DNA from: an uncultured Oscillospiraceae bacterium
GTDB lineage: Bacteria > Bacillota > Clostridia > Oscillospirales > Oscillospiraceae
NCBI GenBank assembly: GCA_900763995.1
Contig: CAAFMK010000041.1
Coordinates: forward strand, 1-9,121
Reading direction: 5' to 3'
DNA: 9,121 bases
The notes under the pieces are model-generated. The model had not been told where the DNA came from. It searched no databases and was given only the letters and a program-made list of their open reading frames with translations. This document shows, piece by piece, positions 1 to 6,443 of the stretch; the first letter of the stretch is position 1; each line of letters starts with the position of its first letter. The position numbers and the translations under genes were made by a program.

Positions 1-17
1 CTAAAATATACCAAGCA

Positions 18-46
18 ATTATAGCAAATCCTTCTCTTTTTTGCAA
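18..46 (-). promoter_or_regulatory. Promoter for a gene beyond the left edge
   Basis: On the minus strand, TTGCAA (46-41; four of six) is followed by 17 bases and a perfect TATAAT (23-18), with a TGC directly before the -10 that fits an extended -10 element. The start would be near position 11, so the gene it serves lies to the left of the window and is separate from the SLH operon. Confidence 0.6.
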
Positions 47-66
47 GCGATCCCCTGTTGAAGCAG

Positions 67-95
67 TTGGGGCGGGCCAAAATGGCCCGCCCCAA
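67..95 (-). terminator. Strong GC hairpin at the end of the transporter/SLH operon
   Basis: A perfect 12-bp inverted repeat, TTGGGGCGGGCC / GGCCCGCCCCAA, with a 5-base loop begins 32 bases after the SLH gene stop. It lacks a U-tract on its leftward (minus-strand) exit side; the only short T-run (96-99) is on the plus-strand side. It fits best as the operon terminator or a 3'-end-protecting hairpin, placed between the SLH gene and the next promoter. Confidence 0.6.
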
Positions 96-127
96 TTTTG
101 TCTGCAATTGCATCTGCAAGTATCTAA

Positions 128-2443
128 TTATCCCGCAGTAATGACACGCACCTGCTGTCCCACAGGATCGACATAGATGGTCAAGTTGCTGGAATATGCC
201 TTCATGGCATTGACACGATCATGCACATCAGACTGCTTGAACCAGCTGTTCAGATCTGTCTGATTGTCTGTGATTCCGCTGTAGCACTCCACATCGGTAG
301 CGATCTGGTAATTGCGGCCATTGACTGATACATACAGGTCGCCCTGGCTCTCAAAGATGTCCTTTGCAGTGACTCCCTTCAACTTCTCCAGAGGTACCAC
401 AGAGCGGATCATCTCCTCGCCCTTGCTGTTCTTATAGGTGGACACACCCACGACCTGACCCGACTTGCCAGCATAGCCAGAGGTGGTGCTAAAGTCAATG
501 ATTCCGCCCACGCCGCGCAGCAGTCTCCAGGCCACTCTGGGCTTATCATCAGGCCCATCAATGGAGTACCCAAACAGGATACCGTACTTATAGGCGTTTC
601 CGGTGACATCCTTCAACACGATGTAATCCACCATGTTGGAGCTGTTCAGGTGATACCCAGCGATATTGTCTGCGGGGATAGACTCCATATCCAGATCAGA
701 CAGATTGACGGGAGTGATAGCTCCATTGGTCACCTTTTCAAAGATCCGTACTCCGTTCATCACAGTGTAGCTGCCCAGAGTCATCCTCTCCACATGGAAG
801 GGGCCGGGTGCATTGCTGTCCAGGAGCCGTCCGGCATTGAAGTTGGTCTTGCCACCGGAAATGGTAACCAGCTGGCCCTCCAAAGAGGCACCATCAGAGA
901 CCGCGCCCTTGAGTTCCATGATTCCGCCGTTGGGCAGGAAAACCTTGGCTCCGCTTGCGCTGACCGTACCCACTGCGGTGGACTTCAACTGGGGATCGGC
1001 ACCCGTCATACCGGCCACCTTACCATCGGCGGTGAGCAGCAGGGTCACAGCATTCCCCAAGGTAAAGTCCTTTGTGGTGTGCCATGCGCTCTCCAGTACA
1101 GTGAACTCATTGCCCAGAACCCTGATGGTCTTGGGGGTGCTCACATTGGGTACGGCGTCCTGATAGATACAGGTCATGCGCAGATCGGAAACGATCAGGG
1201 TATTGCTCATGGCGTCGTAGGTCACAACATCATAGGGCTTGATGTTCGACATACTGATGGGCTGACGGTTCTTGAGGATCTTAAAGTTGGAAGCTCCGCC
1301 TGTGAGTTGGTGGAAGGTGGCCTCTGTGGCGTTACCCATCACCACCACAGCGTCCGCACTGGCCGCAGTTGTGGTACTGTTGGCGTAGATAGCAACCACC
1401 TTGCCCCGCTGTGTGAACAGGGTCAGCTGTGTGCCGGAGTACAGGGTGGAGTAGCTCTCAATATAGGGCTTGCCCTCGGTCTGCTCTGCTGTGTACACAA
1501 GGGTATCCCCTGCCACTGTGTACTGCTTGTAGCCTGTCTCGATGACACCGGGCTTGGCATCTCCAGACAGAGTGACAGTCACAGAGACGGTGTCATCTGG
1601 AATAAAGGTGATGACCTCATTGTTGGTGTTGAGCACCAGGCTGCCCCGGCGGCCCTGAAGGGCGGTGGGGGCCACCTTCTCCACCTTGGGCAGATAGGTA
1701 CCTGCGGAGGTGCGAAGAGCACCCATGGCATCCCCGGTCTCAGCCTGCACATTGACTGCCAGCATGACCACTCCCGGCTTTGCCTCACCCAGAGAGGTGT
1801 AGTACTCCTTGCCATCCTTCATCTTACAGCTCAGGGCATTGACAAACATCTGTGCCACCTGAGCCCGGGTCAGCGGGGCATAGTAGTCAGTGGGCAGTCC
1901 CTCGGTCAGGCCGATGGACTTGGCCAGATTCATATGGCTCTGGGGCCACACAGACCCCGCCTGTGTGCTGGTATAGCCCAGCATACGGACCAGGATGGTG
2001 GCCGCCTGGGCCTGGTTGATCTGGCTGTCTGGCTGGAAACGGCCATCTCCCACGCCGGAGACCAGAGGGATCTCCGGCTCCTTCTCCCCTCCCTTGAGGG
2101 TCAGACTGGCGGCCAGATTGATATAGCCTCTGGCCCAGTGGTTGCCAGGTACATCGTTGAAAATGGTGCGGGTGGAGTGGATGGGTACCTGGTCGGACTT
2201 CTGCATAAAGTTGACCAGCATGGTACAAAACTCCGCCCGGGACAGCACCCCATTGGGGTTAAACAGGCTGCCGCCTGTTCCGCTGACCACACCCATCAGG
2301 TGCAAAATATCCGCATTGACGGCGGTGGCCTCGTCCTTTACATCCTGAAAGGAGGACTTGCCCGCCGCCCCAACTGGCAGCACCAGTGTTAGGGCCAGCA
2401 CTGCGGCCATTGCCGCAGAAATCAGTCGTTTGAATCTCATCAT
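128..2443 (-). CDS. Secreted SLH-domain (S-layer homology) cell-surface protein with large beta-rich C-terminal region
   Basis: This 771-residue protein carries a Sec signal peptide: MMRFKR, a hydrophobic core (about 8-23) and PVGAA, with cleavage likely near residue 27. Three SLH repeats follow: about 32-87 (FQDVKD to LSRAEF), 95-155 (FNDVPGNHWA to INQAQA) and 166-206 (to LTRAQV). SLH domains bind secondary cell-wall polymers, so the protein should sit non-covalently on the wall. The TRAE-type motif is good in repeats 1 and 3 but is NQAQ in repeat 2; a degenerate middle repeat is also known in characterised SLH trimers. Residues about 220-771 are Thr/Val/Gly-rich and look beta-rich, but match no domain I recognise and show no catalytic motif. 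Two adjacent ATGs (2443, 2440) are possible; GAGGAG lies four and seven bases upstream respectively, so the second may be used. The 15-base gap to the permease stop implies co-transcription. It could be a wall-anchored partner of the exporter, or simply a surface protein sharing its regulation. Confidence 0.88.
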   Translation of the reverse strand: MMRFKRLISAAMAAVLALTLVLPVGAAGKSSFQDVKDEATAVNADILHLMGVVSGTGGSLFNPNGVLSRAEFCTMLVNFMQKSDQVPIHSTRTIFNDVPGNHWARGYINLAASLTLKGGEKEPEIPLVSGVGDGRFQPDSQINQAQAATILVRMLGYTSTQAGSVWPQSHMNLAKSIGLTEGLPTDYYAPLTRAQVAQMFVNALSCKMKDGKEYYTSLGEAKPGVVMLAVNVQAETGDAMGALRTSAGTYLPKVEKVAPTALQGRRGSLVLNTNNEVITFIPDDTVSVTVTLSGDAKPGVIETGYKQYTVAGDTLVYTAEQTEGKPYIESYSTLYSGTQLTLFTQRGKVVAIYANSTTTAASADAVVVMGNATEATFHQLTGGASNFKILKNRQPISMSNIKPYDVVTYDAMSNTLIVSDLRMTCIYQDAVPNVSTPKTIRVLGNEFTVLESAWHTTKDFTLGNAVTLLLTADGKVAGMTGADPQLKSTAVGTVSASGAKVFLPNGGIMELKGAVSDGASLEGQLVTISGGKTNFNAGRLLDSNAPGPFHVERMTLGSYTVMNGVRIFEKVTNGAITPVNLSDLDMESIPADNIAGYHLNSSNMVDYIVLKDVTGNAYKYGILFGYSIDGPDDKPRVAWRLLRGVGGIIDFSTTSGYAGKSGQVVGVSTYKNSKGEEMIRSVVPLEKLKGVTAKDIFESQGDLYVSVNGRNYQIATDVECYSGITDNQTDLNSWFKQSDVHDRVNAMKAYSSNLTIYVDPVGQQVRVITAG

Positions 2444-2458
2444 ATAACTCCTCTCCCA

Positions 2459-3751
2459 TTAGTCGGCCCGCAGGGCCACCACCGGCTGAAGGCCGGAGGC
2501 CTTAATGGCTGGGTACATACCAAAAATAATACCCAGTACCACCGAGAACAGGAACGCACCGCAGCCGATGAACAGGTCAGGCAACATCCCAACCTCGCCC
2601 AGCATGAGCTTGCCGGCAATCATCGTTCCCACACATCCGATCCCAATGCCGATCAGTCCGCCGATACTGCAAATCACAGAGGCCTCGATCAAAAATTGGG
2701 TGATGATACTCTTTCGCTCTGCGCCAATGGCCTTTCGGATACCAATTTCCCGGGTGCGCTCTGTCACAGTGACCAGCATGATATTCATAATGCCGATACC
2801 GCCCACCAGCAGCGAGATGCCTGCAATGGCCCCCAGCACCAGGGACTGCATCAGGTTCTGCTTCTGCATCTCCTGTGCAGAGCTGTTGTTACTGCCCACA
2901 CGGTAATCGCCCAAAGAGCTCATGCCATTCTCATCCTTTGGGAACAGTCCGCCCAGATAGGCGTCCAGCAGGGTGAGGGCCTTGATGGTATCGCTGGCGC
3001 TCTTGGCCTTGACCACATACTCTCTAATGGTATCGTTATTGTTCATGGTGCGATTAAAGGTATAGGGGATGACAATAATGTTGTCCATCTCTGGCCAGTA
3101 TTCTATGTTCATGGACTCATAGTATCCCACCACCAAAAAGGGCTGGCCATTGAGGGTGATGGTCTCCCCCACCGGGTCCGTGTAGTCAAAGAGGGCGGAT
3201 TTTGCGCCTGCGCCAAGGACGCACACTGGATTGGCATTTTGTACATCCAGATAGGACATCTCTCGTCCGCCGGCCAGCTTGTAGTTGTTGCACACGCCAT
3301 ACTGCTCAGAGCCCAGTTTAACATGCATCATTTTCTCCCAAATGGAGTCGCCCATGAAAACACCTCCGCCCATAACAGACATACCGCCACCCATGCTCTC
3401 CGGGTCATTGACATACAGGGTTTTGGCCCCATACTGCACTACCACCTTCTCGTTGACCTCTGCATCTGGGGTGACCCCTAAGATCATATTACTTAGAGTC
3501 AGGCAGTAGTCAAACAGCTTTTGGGAGGTCTCGTTGTTCATGTCAGAGAAGGAGTAGGCAGAGACCTGAATTTTATTGTCGCCCATCTTTTCAAAGAATT
3601 CCATATTCTTTTTGTTCTGGCCCTGTACCACAGAGACCATGATCACCACGCTGGCCACACCGATGATAATGCCCAGCATGGTGAGGAACGACCTGGTTTT
3701 CTTCATGGCAATGGACTTGAACGCCATTTTAAATGCCTGCCACAAATTCAT
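2459..3751 (-). CDS. ABC transporter permease, MacB/FtsX type
   Basis: This 430-residue membrane protein has the four-helix MacB topology: TM1 about 22-43, a large extracytoplasmic domain (about 44-302, MacB_PCD-like), then TM2 about 303-328, TM3 about 355-380 and TM4 about 392-413. The family hallmark follows TM2: NIMLVTVTERTREIGIRKAIGA (starting near residue 323), the cytoplasmic coupling segment that meets the ATPase. The C-terminus, YPAIKASGLQPVVALR, is also typical. Together with the ATPase it should form a dimeric type VII ABC transporter, which works by mechanotransmission and commonly exports peptides, antibiotics or lipoproteins, or drives extracytoplasmic proteins. A Met/Gly-rich loop at about 119-142 is odd. 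The ATG at 3751 overlaps the ATPase stop (ATGA) and follows AGGAGGTGG at 3759-3767. An in-frame TTG at 3757 lies only four bases from the AGGAGG core, so the ATG is preferred. The SLH gene starts 15 bases after its stop. Confidence 0.95.
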   Translation of the reverse strand: MNLWQAFKMAFKSIAMKKTRSFLTMLGIIIGVASVVIMVSVVQGQNKKNMEFFEKMGDNKIQVSAYSFSDMNNETSQKLFDYCLTLSNMILGVTPDAEVNEKVVVQYGAKTLYVNDPESMGGGMSVMGGGVFMGDSIWEKMMHVKLGSEQYGVCNNYKLAGGREMSYLDVQNANPVCVLGAGAKSALFDYTDPVGETITLNGQPFLVVGYYESMNIEYWPEMDNIIVIPYTFNRTMNNNDTIREYVVKAKSASDTIKALTLLDAYLGGLFPKDENGMSSLGDYRVGSNNSSAQEMQKQNLMQSLVLGAIAGISLLVGGIGIMNIMLVTVTERTREIGIRKAIGAERKSIITQFLIEASVICSIGGLIGIGIGCVGTMIAGKLMLGEVGMLPDLFIGCGAFLFSVVLGIIFGMYPAIKASGLQPVVALRAD

Positions 3752-4443
3752 TCCCAATCCACCTCCTGGGGCTGATCTGAGATGATATGTCCATCTGAGA
3801 GCCGCACCACCCGCTTTGCTGTGGCTGCGATGCCATCGTCGTGGGTGATGAGCAAAATCGTGGTGCCTCCGCGGTACAGCTCCCGCAGGATCTCCAGCAC
3901 ATGGCGGCCTGTCTTGGAGTCCAGGGCGCCGGTGGGCTCGTCTGCCATGATGATGGGCGGGTGGGTGGCGATGGCACGGGCGATGGCCACACGCTGCTGC
4001 TGTCCGCCGGACATCTCATTGGGGCGGTGGTGGGCACGGTCATCCATGTCCACCTTGGCCAGCGCCGCCATGGCGATGTCCTCCCGCTCCCACATGGAAA
4101 TGCCCTGATAAATCAGGGGCAGGGTCACATTTTCCAGAGCATCCAGCTCCTGGATCAGGTTGTAGCCCTGAAAGATAAATCCGATCTGTTTGTTGCGCAC
4201 ATGGGCCAGCTGCTTATCTGACAAAGATGTGACATCCACCCCGTCCAGATAGTAGTCCCCGTGGGTTGGAATGTCCAGACAGCCCAGCACATTCATCAGG
4301 GTGGACTTACCAGAGCCGGATTGGCCTACAATGGCCACGAACTCCCCCCGGTCGATCTGGAGGGACACTCCATCCAGCGCCCGGACTTCGCTCTCCAGCC
4401 CTTCGTGATAAATTTTATAGATATTGCGTATATCAATCAGCAT
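3748..4443 (-). CDS. ABC transporter ATP-binding protein, MacB/LolD-type
   Basis: This 231-residue cytoplasmic ATPase powers the permease encoded next to it. It contains Walker A GQSGSGKST (40-48), Q-loop Gln92 in FIFQGYNL, signature MSGGQQQR (144-151), Walker B IIMADEP with catalytic Glu169, D-loop ALD (173-175) and switch His201 in ITHD, so it should be catalytically competent. Length and motifs match stand-alone LolD/MacB-type ATPases (family 3.A.1.122/125), which couple ATP hydrolysis to mechanical movement of a four-helix FtsX-type permease. An ATG at 4461 would overlap the adaptor stop as ATGA, but I chose the ATG at 4443. It has AAGAGGTGG at a suitable distance (4448-4456), and the protein then begins MLIDIRNIYKIY, the normal family start. 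The stop overlaps the permease start by ATGA, so the two are probably translationally coupled. Confidence 0.95.
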   Translation of the reverse strand: MLIDIRNIYKIYHEGLESEVRALDGVSLQIDRGEFVAIVGQSGSGKSTLMNVLGCLDIPTHGDYYLDGVDVTSLSDKQLAHVRNKQIGFIFQGYNLIQELDALENVTLPLIYQGISMWEREDIAMAALAKVDMDDRAHHRPNEMSGGQQQRVAIARAIATHPPIIMADEPTGALDSKTGRHVLEILRELYRGGTTILLITHDDGIAATAKRVVRLSDGHIISDQPQEVDWE

Positions 4444-4457
4444 TGGGCCACCTCTTA

Positions 4458-6191
4458 TCATCCCCAGCTGCTGCCGGAATCGGTCACAGTGTAGTTGACA
4501 AAGACGGTGTCCCCTTCCTCCAGGCCGGAGACGATCTCCACATTGGTGGCATCAGAAATGCCGGTTTTCACAATGACAGGATAATAGCCGTCCTTCTCGC
4601 TGGGGAACTGGGGCTTCTTGCCGGGCTCAATCTCCGGGAGCATCAGCTCCGGCACATTCTCAGGCCGGCTGTCCCGCTGGACAAAGACCACGGCCTGACG
4701 CTTGCCGTCCATATCAGAAACATACTTGACCGAGCTTGTGGGCACCAGAATACAGTCACTGGACTCGCTGGTGACAAAGGAGTACTGGAGGTAGGCTCCC
4801 TCCACCAAAGAACCGTCTGGGTTCTCTACCATCAGTGTGACGGGGTAGTTGGTCATACCCTGGCCAGGCTTGGCCCCACCCATATCAATGGCGGTGACCA
4901 GACCCTGGTACACATTGTTGTTCCAGTTCAGATCCACATAATCCCCGGGCTTAACAAAGGAGATGTTCCGGTCGTCCACGGTGATGGTGACCAGCATGGT
5001 CACATTGTTGGCGATCATAACCACGGTGTCACCGCTCTTGACCTCCTGTCCTGGGGTCAGGTTGCAGGAGGTAATAGTACCATCAATGGGGGAGACTGCA
5101 TTAAAGTTGTTCAGGGCCTTTGTGGCCTCCTCCAGCTTGGCCTGGGCGGCGGTGATGGCCTCCTGCTTGGTACGAATATCCGCATCAATGGTGGAGGAAC
5201 CTAAGTAGAGCAGGGCCTCTCCAGCCTCCACATTGGCGTGGTTGAGGAGATTGCCCAGCCCGGTGACTGGGCCAGCGGCCTTGGCGGTGATGGTGCGGGT
5301 CTCATAATACTCAGTCTTGCCATTCTGGTAGGGGTACATCTCTGTCCCATCGCTGGCGATGAGCACCGCGGAGGCATCCATCTCCGCTGTGAGGGTGCCG
5401 GGATTGTCAAAGGCAATGACCACCTCAAAGTGGACGGCCCCCTCTGGGGATATGTAGCTGACCTTGTTGATTTTCTCCACCACGCCAGTGTAGGACTGCA
5501 TCACAGTGGGGATGCTGACCTGTACGGTCTGGCCCACATGGATCTTATTTTCATAGGCGTAGCTGAAGTACAGTGACAGCTTCAGCTTTCTGTCGTTGAC
5601 CAGAGTGGCCACCTCTGCGCCCTTGGTCACATCCTGCTCCATCTGGAACTCCTTGACCCCCTGGAGCTTTCCAGCAAAGGGGGTACGGATGGTGAGGTTG
5701 GCCATATCCTCCTGCAAAAGCTGCATCTCCTTAAGCAGTTTATCCAGGGTCTCCTTGGCCTTGGTCACCTCTTCCTCTGCGGCCTGGCTGTAAATTTTAT
5801 ACAGGGGGTCTCCCGCTGCCACGGCCTGACCACCAGTCACAAAGACCTCCTGCACGGTACCGCTCTGGGTCAGTGTGATGGCAGCGGACTCCTTGGCCTT
5901 GGCGGTACCACTGCCGGACACCTTGCTTTGGATGGTGCCAATGGTGGCCGCTTCAGAGTAGATCTCTCCTATGCTGTCGCTTTTCTGCATAAAATTTCGC
6001 AGGGCCATCGCACCACCTATCAAAGCCAAAGCTGCAATACCAACTATAATTCCGGTTTTGACAGCCTTTTTCTTGTCCTTCCCCGTTTTCTTCTTGGGGG
6101 TTGGCTTTGGCGGAGCAGGATTCTGGGTCTGTTCCGTCTGAATGGCGGACTGTACCTCACTCTCCTGCTGAGGTTCCTTCACTTCTGGCAT
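4458..6191 (-). CDS. Membrane-fusion (HlyD/MacA-type) adaptor of an ABC exporter, with two tandem lipoyl/coiled-coil units
   Basis: This 577-residue protein is the first gene of the transporter operon. A charged and Pro/Lys-rich cytoplasmic tail (1-45) precedes one membrane span (about 46-64), with the remainder outside, as in Gram-positive MacA-like adaptors. Residues 85-200 form one adaptor unit: a lipoyl half-motif ending in GDPLYKI (127-133), a Glu/Lys/Leu-rich coiled coil (136-165), and the returning half from IRTPFAGKL (168-176). A beta-barrel-like stretch follows (203-260). A second unit repeats the plan: half-motif GEALLYLG (324-331), coiled coil (336-362), returning half VSPIDGTI (366-373), barrel (398-460) and a distal domain (480-577) ending in the typical GLEEGDTVFV (556-565). 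MacA-type adaptors are usually about 370-450 residues, so the extra length is the duplication plus a Pro-rich insert near 506-536. AGGAGG lies eight bases before the ATG, fixing the start. Its stop overlaps the junction with the ATPase gene. Class is secure; the substrate is unknown. Confidence 0.9.
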   Translation of the reverse strand: MPEVKEPQQESEVQSAIQTEQTQNPAPPKPTPKKKTGKDKKKAVKTGIIVGIAALALIGGAMALRNFMQKSDSIGEIYSEAATIGTIQSKVSGSGTAKAKESAAITLTQSGTVQEVFVTGGQAVAAGDPLYKIYSQAAEEEVTKAKETLDKLLKEMQLLQEDMANLTIRTPFAGKLQGVKEFQMEQDVTKGAEVATLVNDRKLKLSLYFSYAYENKIHVGQTVQVSIPTVMQSYTGVVEKINKVSYISPEGAVHFEVVIAFDNPGTLTAEMDASAVLIASDGTEMYPYQNGKTEYYETRTITAKAAGPVTGLGNLLNHANVEAGEALLYLGSSTIDADIRTKQEAITAAQAKLEEATKALNNFNAVSPIDGTITSCNLTPGQEVKSGDTVVMIANNVTMLVTITVDDRNISFVKPGDYVDLNWNNNVYQGLVTAIDMGGAKPGQGMTNYPVTLMVENPDGSLVEGAYLQYSFVTSESSDCILVPTSSVKYVSDMDGKRQAVVFVQRDSRPENVPELMLPEIEPGKKPQFPSEKDGYYPVIVKTGISDATNVEIVSGLEEGDTVFVNYTVTDSGSSWG

Positions 6192-6289
6192 ACTTTTTTC
6201 CTCCTAATTTACACTGTACCAGACTATGATACCAATTAAAACAGCACTGCACCACTGTTCTGAACTGATATATACGGCCTATTTCGTCC

Positions 6290-6319
6290 ATTATATGTCC
6301 ATAGTCCAAAAAGAAGCAA
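6290..6319 (-). promoter_or_regulatory. Promoter of the adaptor-ABC-permease-SLH operon
   Basis: A perfect TATAAT (6295-6290) is preceded, at 18 bases, by TTGCTT (6319-6314), only three of six matches to the -35 consensus. The predicted start near 6283 leaves a leader of about 90 bases before the adaptor ATG. A strong -10 with a poor -35 and an upstream tandem repeat is the pattern of an activator-dependent promoter; the activator is inferred. Confidence 0.55.
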
Positions 6320-6340
6320 GTGCAGTTCTGTTACAAAATA

Positions 6341-6357
6341 CTTAAGATTCCCTTAAG
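6341..6357 (-). promoter_or_regulatory. Direct repeat CTTAAG-N5-CTTAAG, likely response-regulator box for the transporter operon
   Basis: Two perfect CTTAAG hexamers sit 11 bases apart start to start (6341-6346 and 6352-6357), separated by five bases. One-turn-spaced tandem half-sites are the usual target of OmpR/PhoB-family response regulators, and this spacing and core closely resemble the enterobacterial PmrA box (YTTAAK-N5-YTTAAK). The repeat is centred about 66 bases upstream of the predicted transcription start, a normal position for an activator, and the promoter below it has a weak -35. The binding protein is not encoded in the window. Because CTTAAG is itself a palindrome, the orientation of the half-sites is ambiguous. 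Confidence 0.5.
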
Positions 6358-6402
6358 CTTTCTTTCTGCACCTGTTTTCCCACATTCGTTAGACGATAAA
6401 AT

Positions 6403-6417
6403 TGGAATATGGTTCCA
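6403..6417 (-). terminator. Weak candidate terminator after the helicase gene
   Basis: The minus-strand transcript would form a 5-bp stem, TGGAA / TTCCA, with a 5-base loop, followed by AATTTTAT. The stem is short, so termination may be partial and some transcripts could continue into the transporter operon. No stronger hairpin was seen between the helicase stop and the next promoter. Confidence 0.3.
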
Positions 6418-6443
6418 GGTTTTAAGAATTTTTACAGGGTCTG

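Noticed and set aside
650..2392. Long (580-codon) open frame on the plus strand opposite the SLH gene
   Set aside because: It is rich in His, Gly and Gln without any domain, has no ribosome binding site, and is in the frame kept open by the codon bias of the SLH gene, whose signal peptide and SLH repeats are unmistakable.
2696..3481. Plus-strand open frame opposite the permease gene
   Set aside because: It has no recognisable fold or RBS, and the opposite strand encodes a complete MacB-type permease.
3752..3757. TTG start for the permease two codons upstream
   Set aside because: It lies only four bases from the AGGAGG core, while the ATG at 3751 forms the standard ATGA overlap with better spacing.
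4444..4461. Upstream ATG for the ATPase gene at 4461, adding MIRGGP
   Set aside because: The added codons overlie the AAGAGGTGG ribosome binding site of the ATG at 4443, and family members begin at the MLIDI-type strand.
4266..5204. Plus-strand open frame opposite the ATPase/adaptor junction
   Set aside because: It crosses two well-supported genes, has no RBS and shows shadow-like composition.
6192..6443. A small gene or structured RNA in the helicase/adaptor gap
   Set aside because: No open frame with an RBS and no known riboswitch pattern was seen; the promoter, CTTAAG repeat and leader account for the conserved-looking parts.
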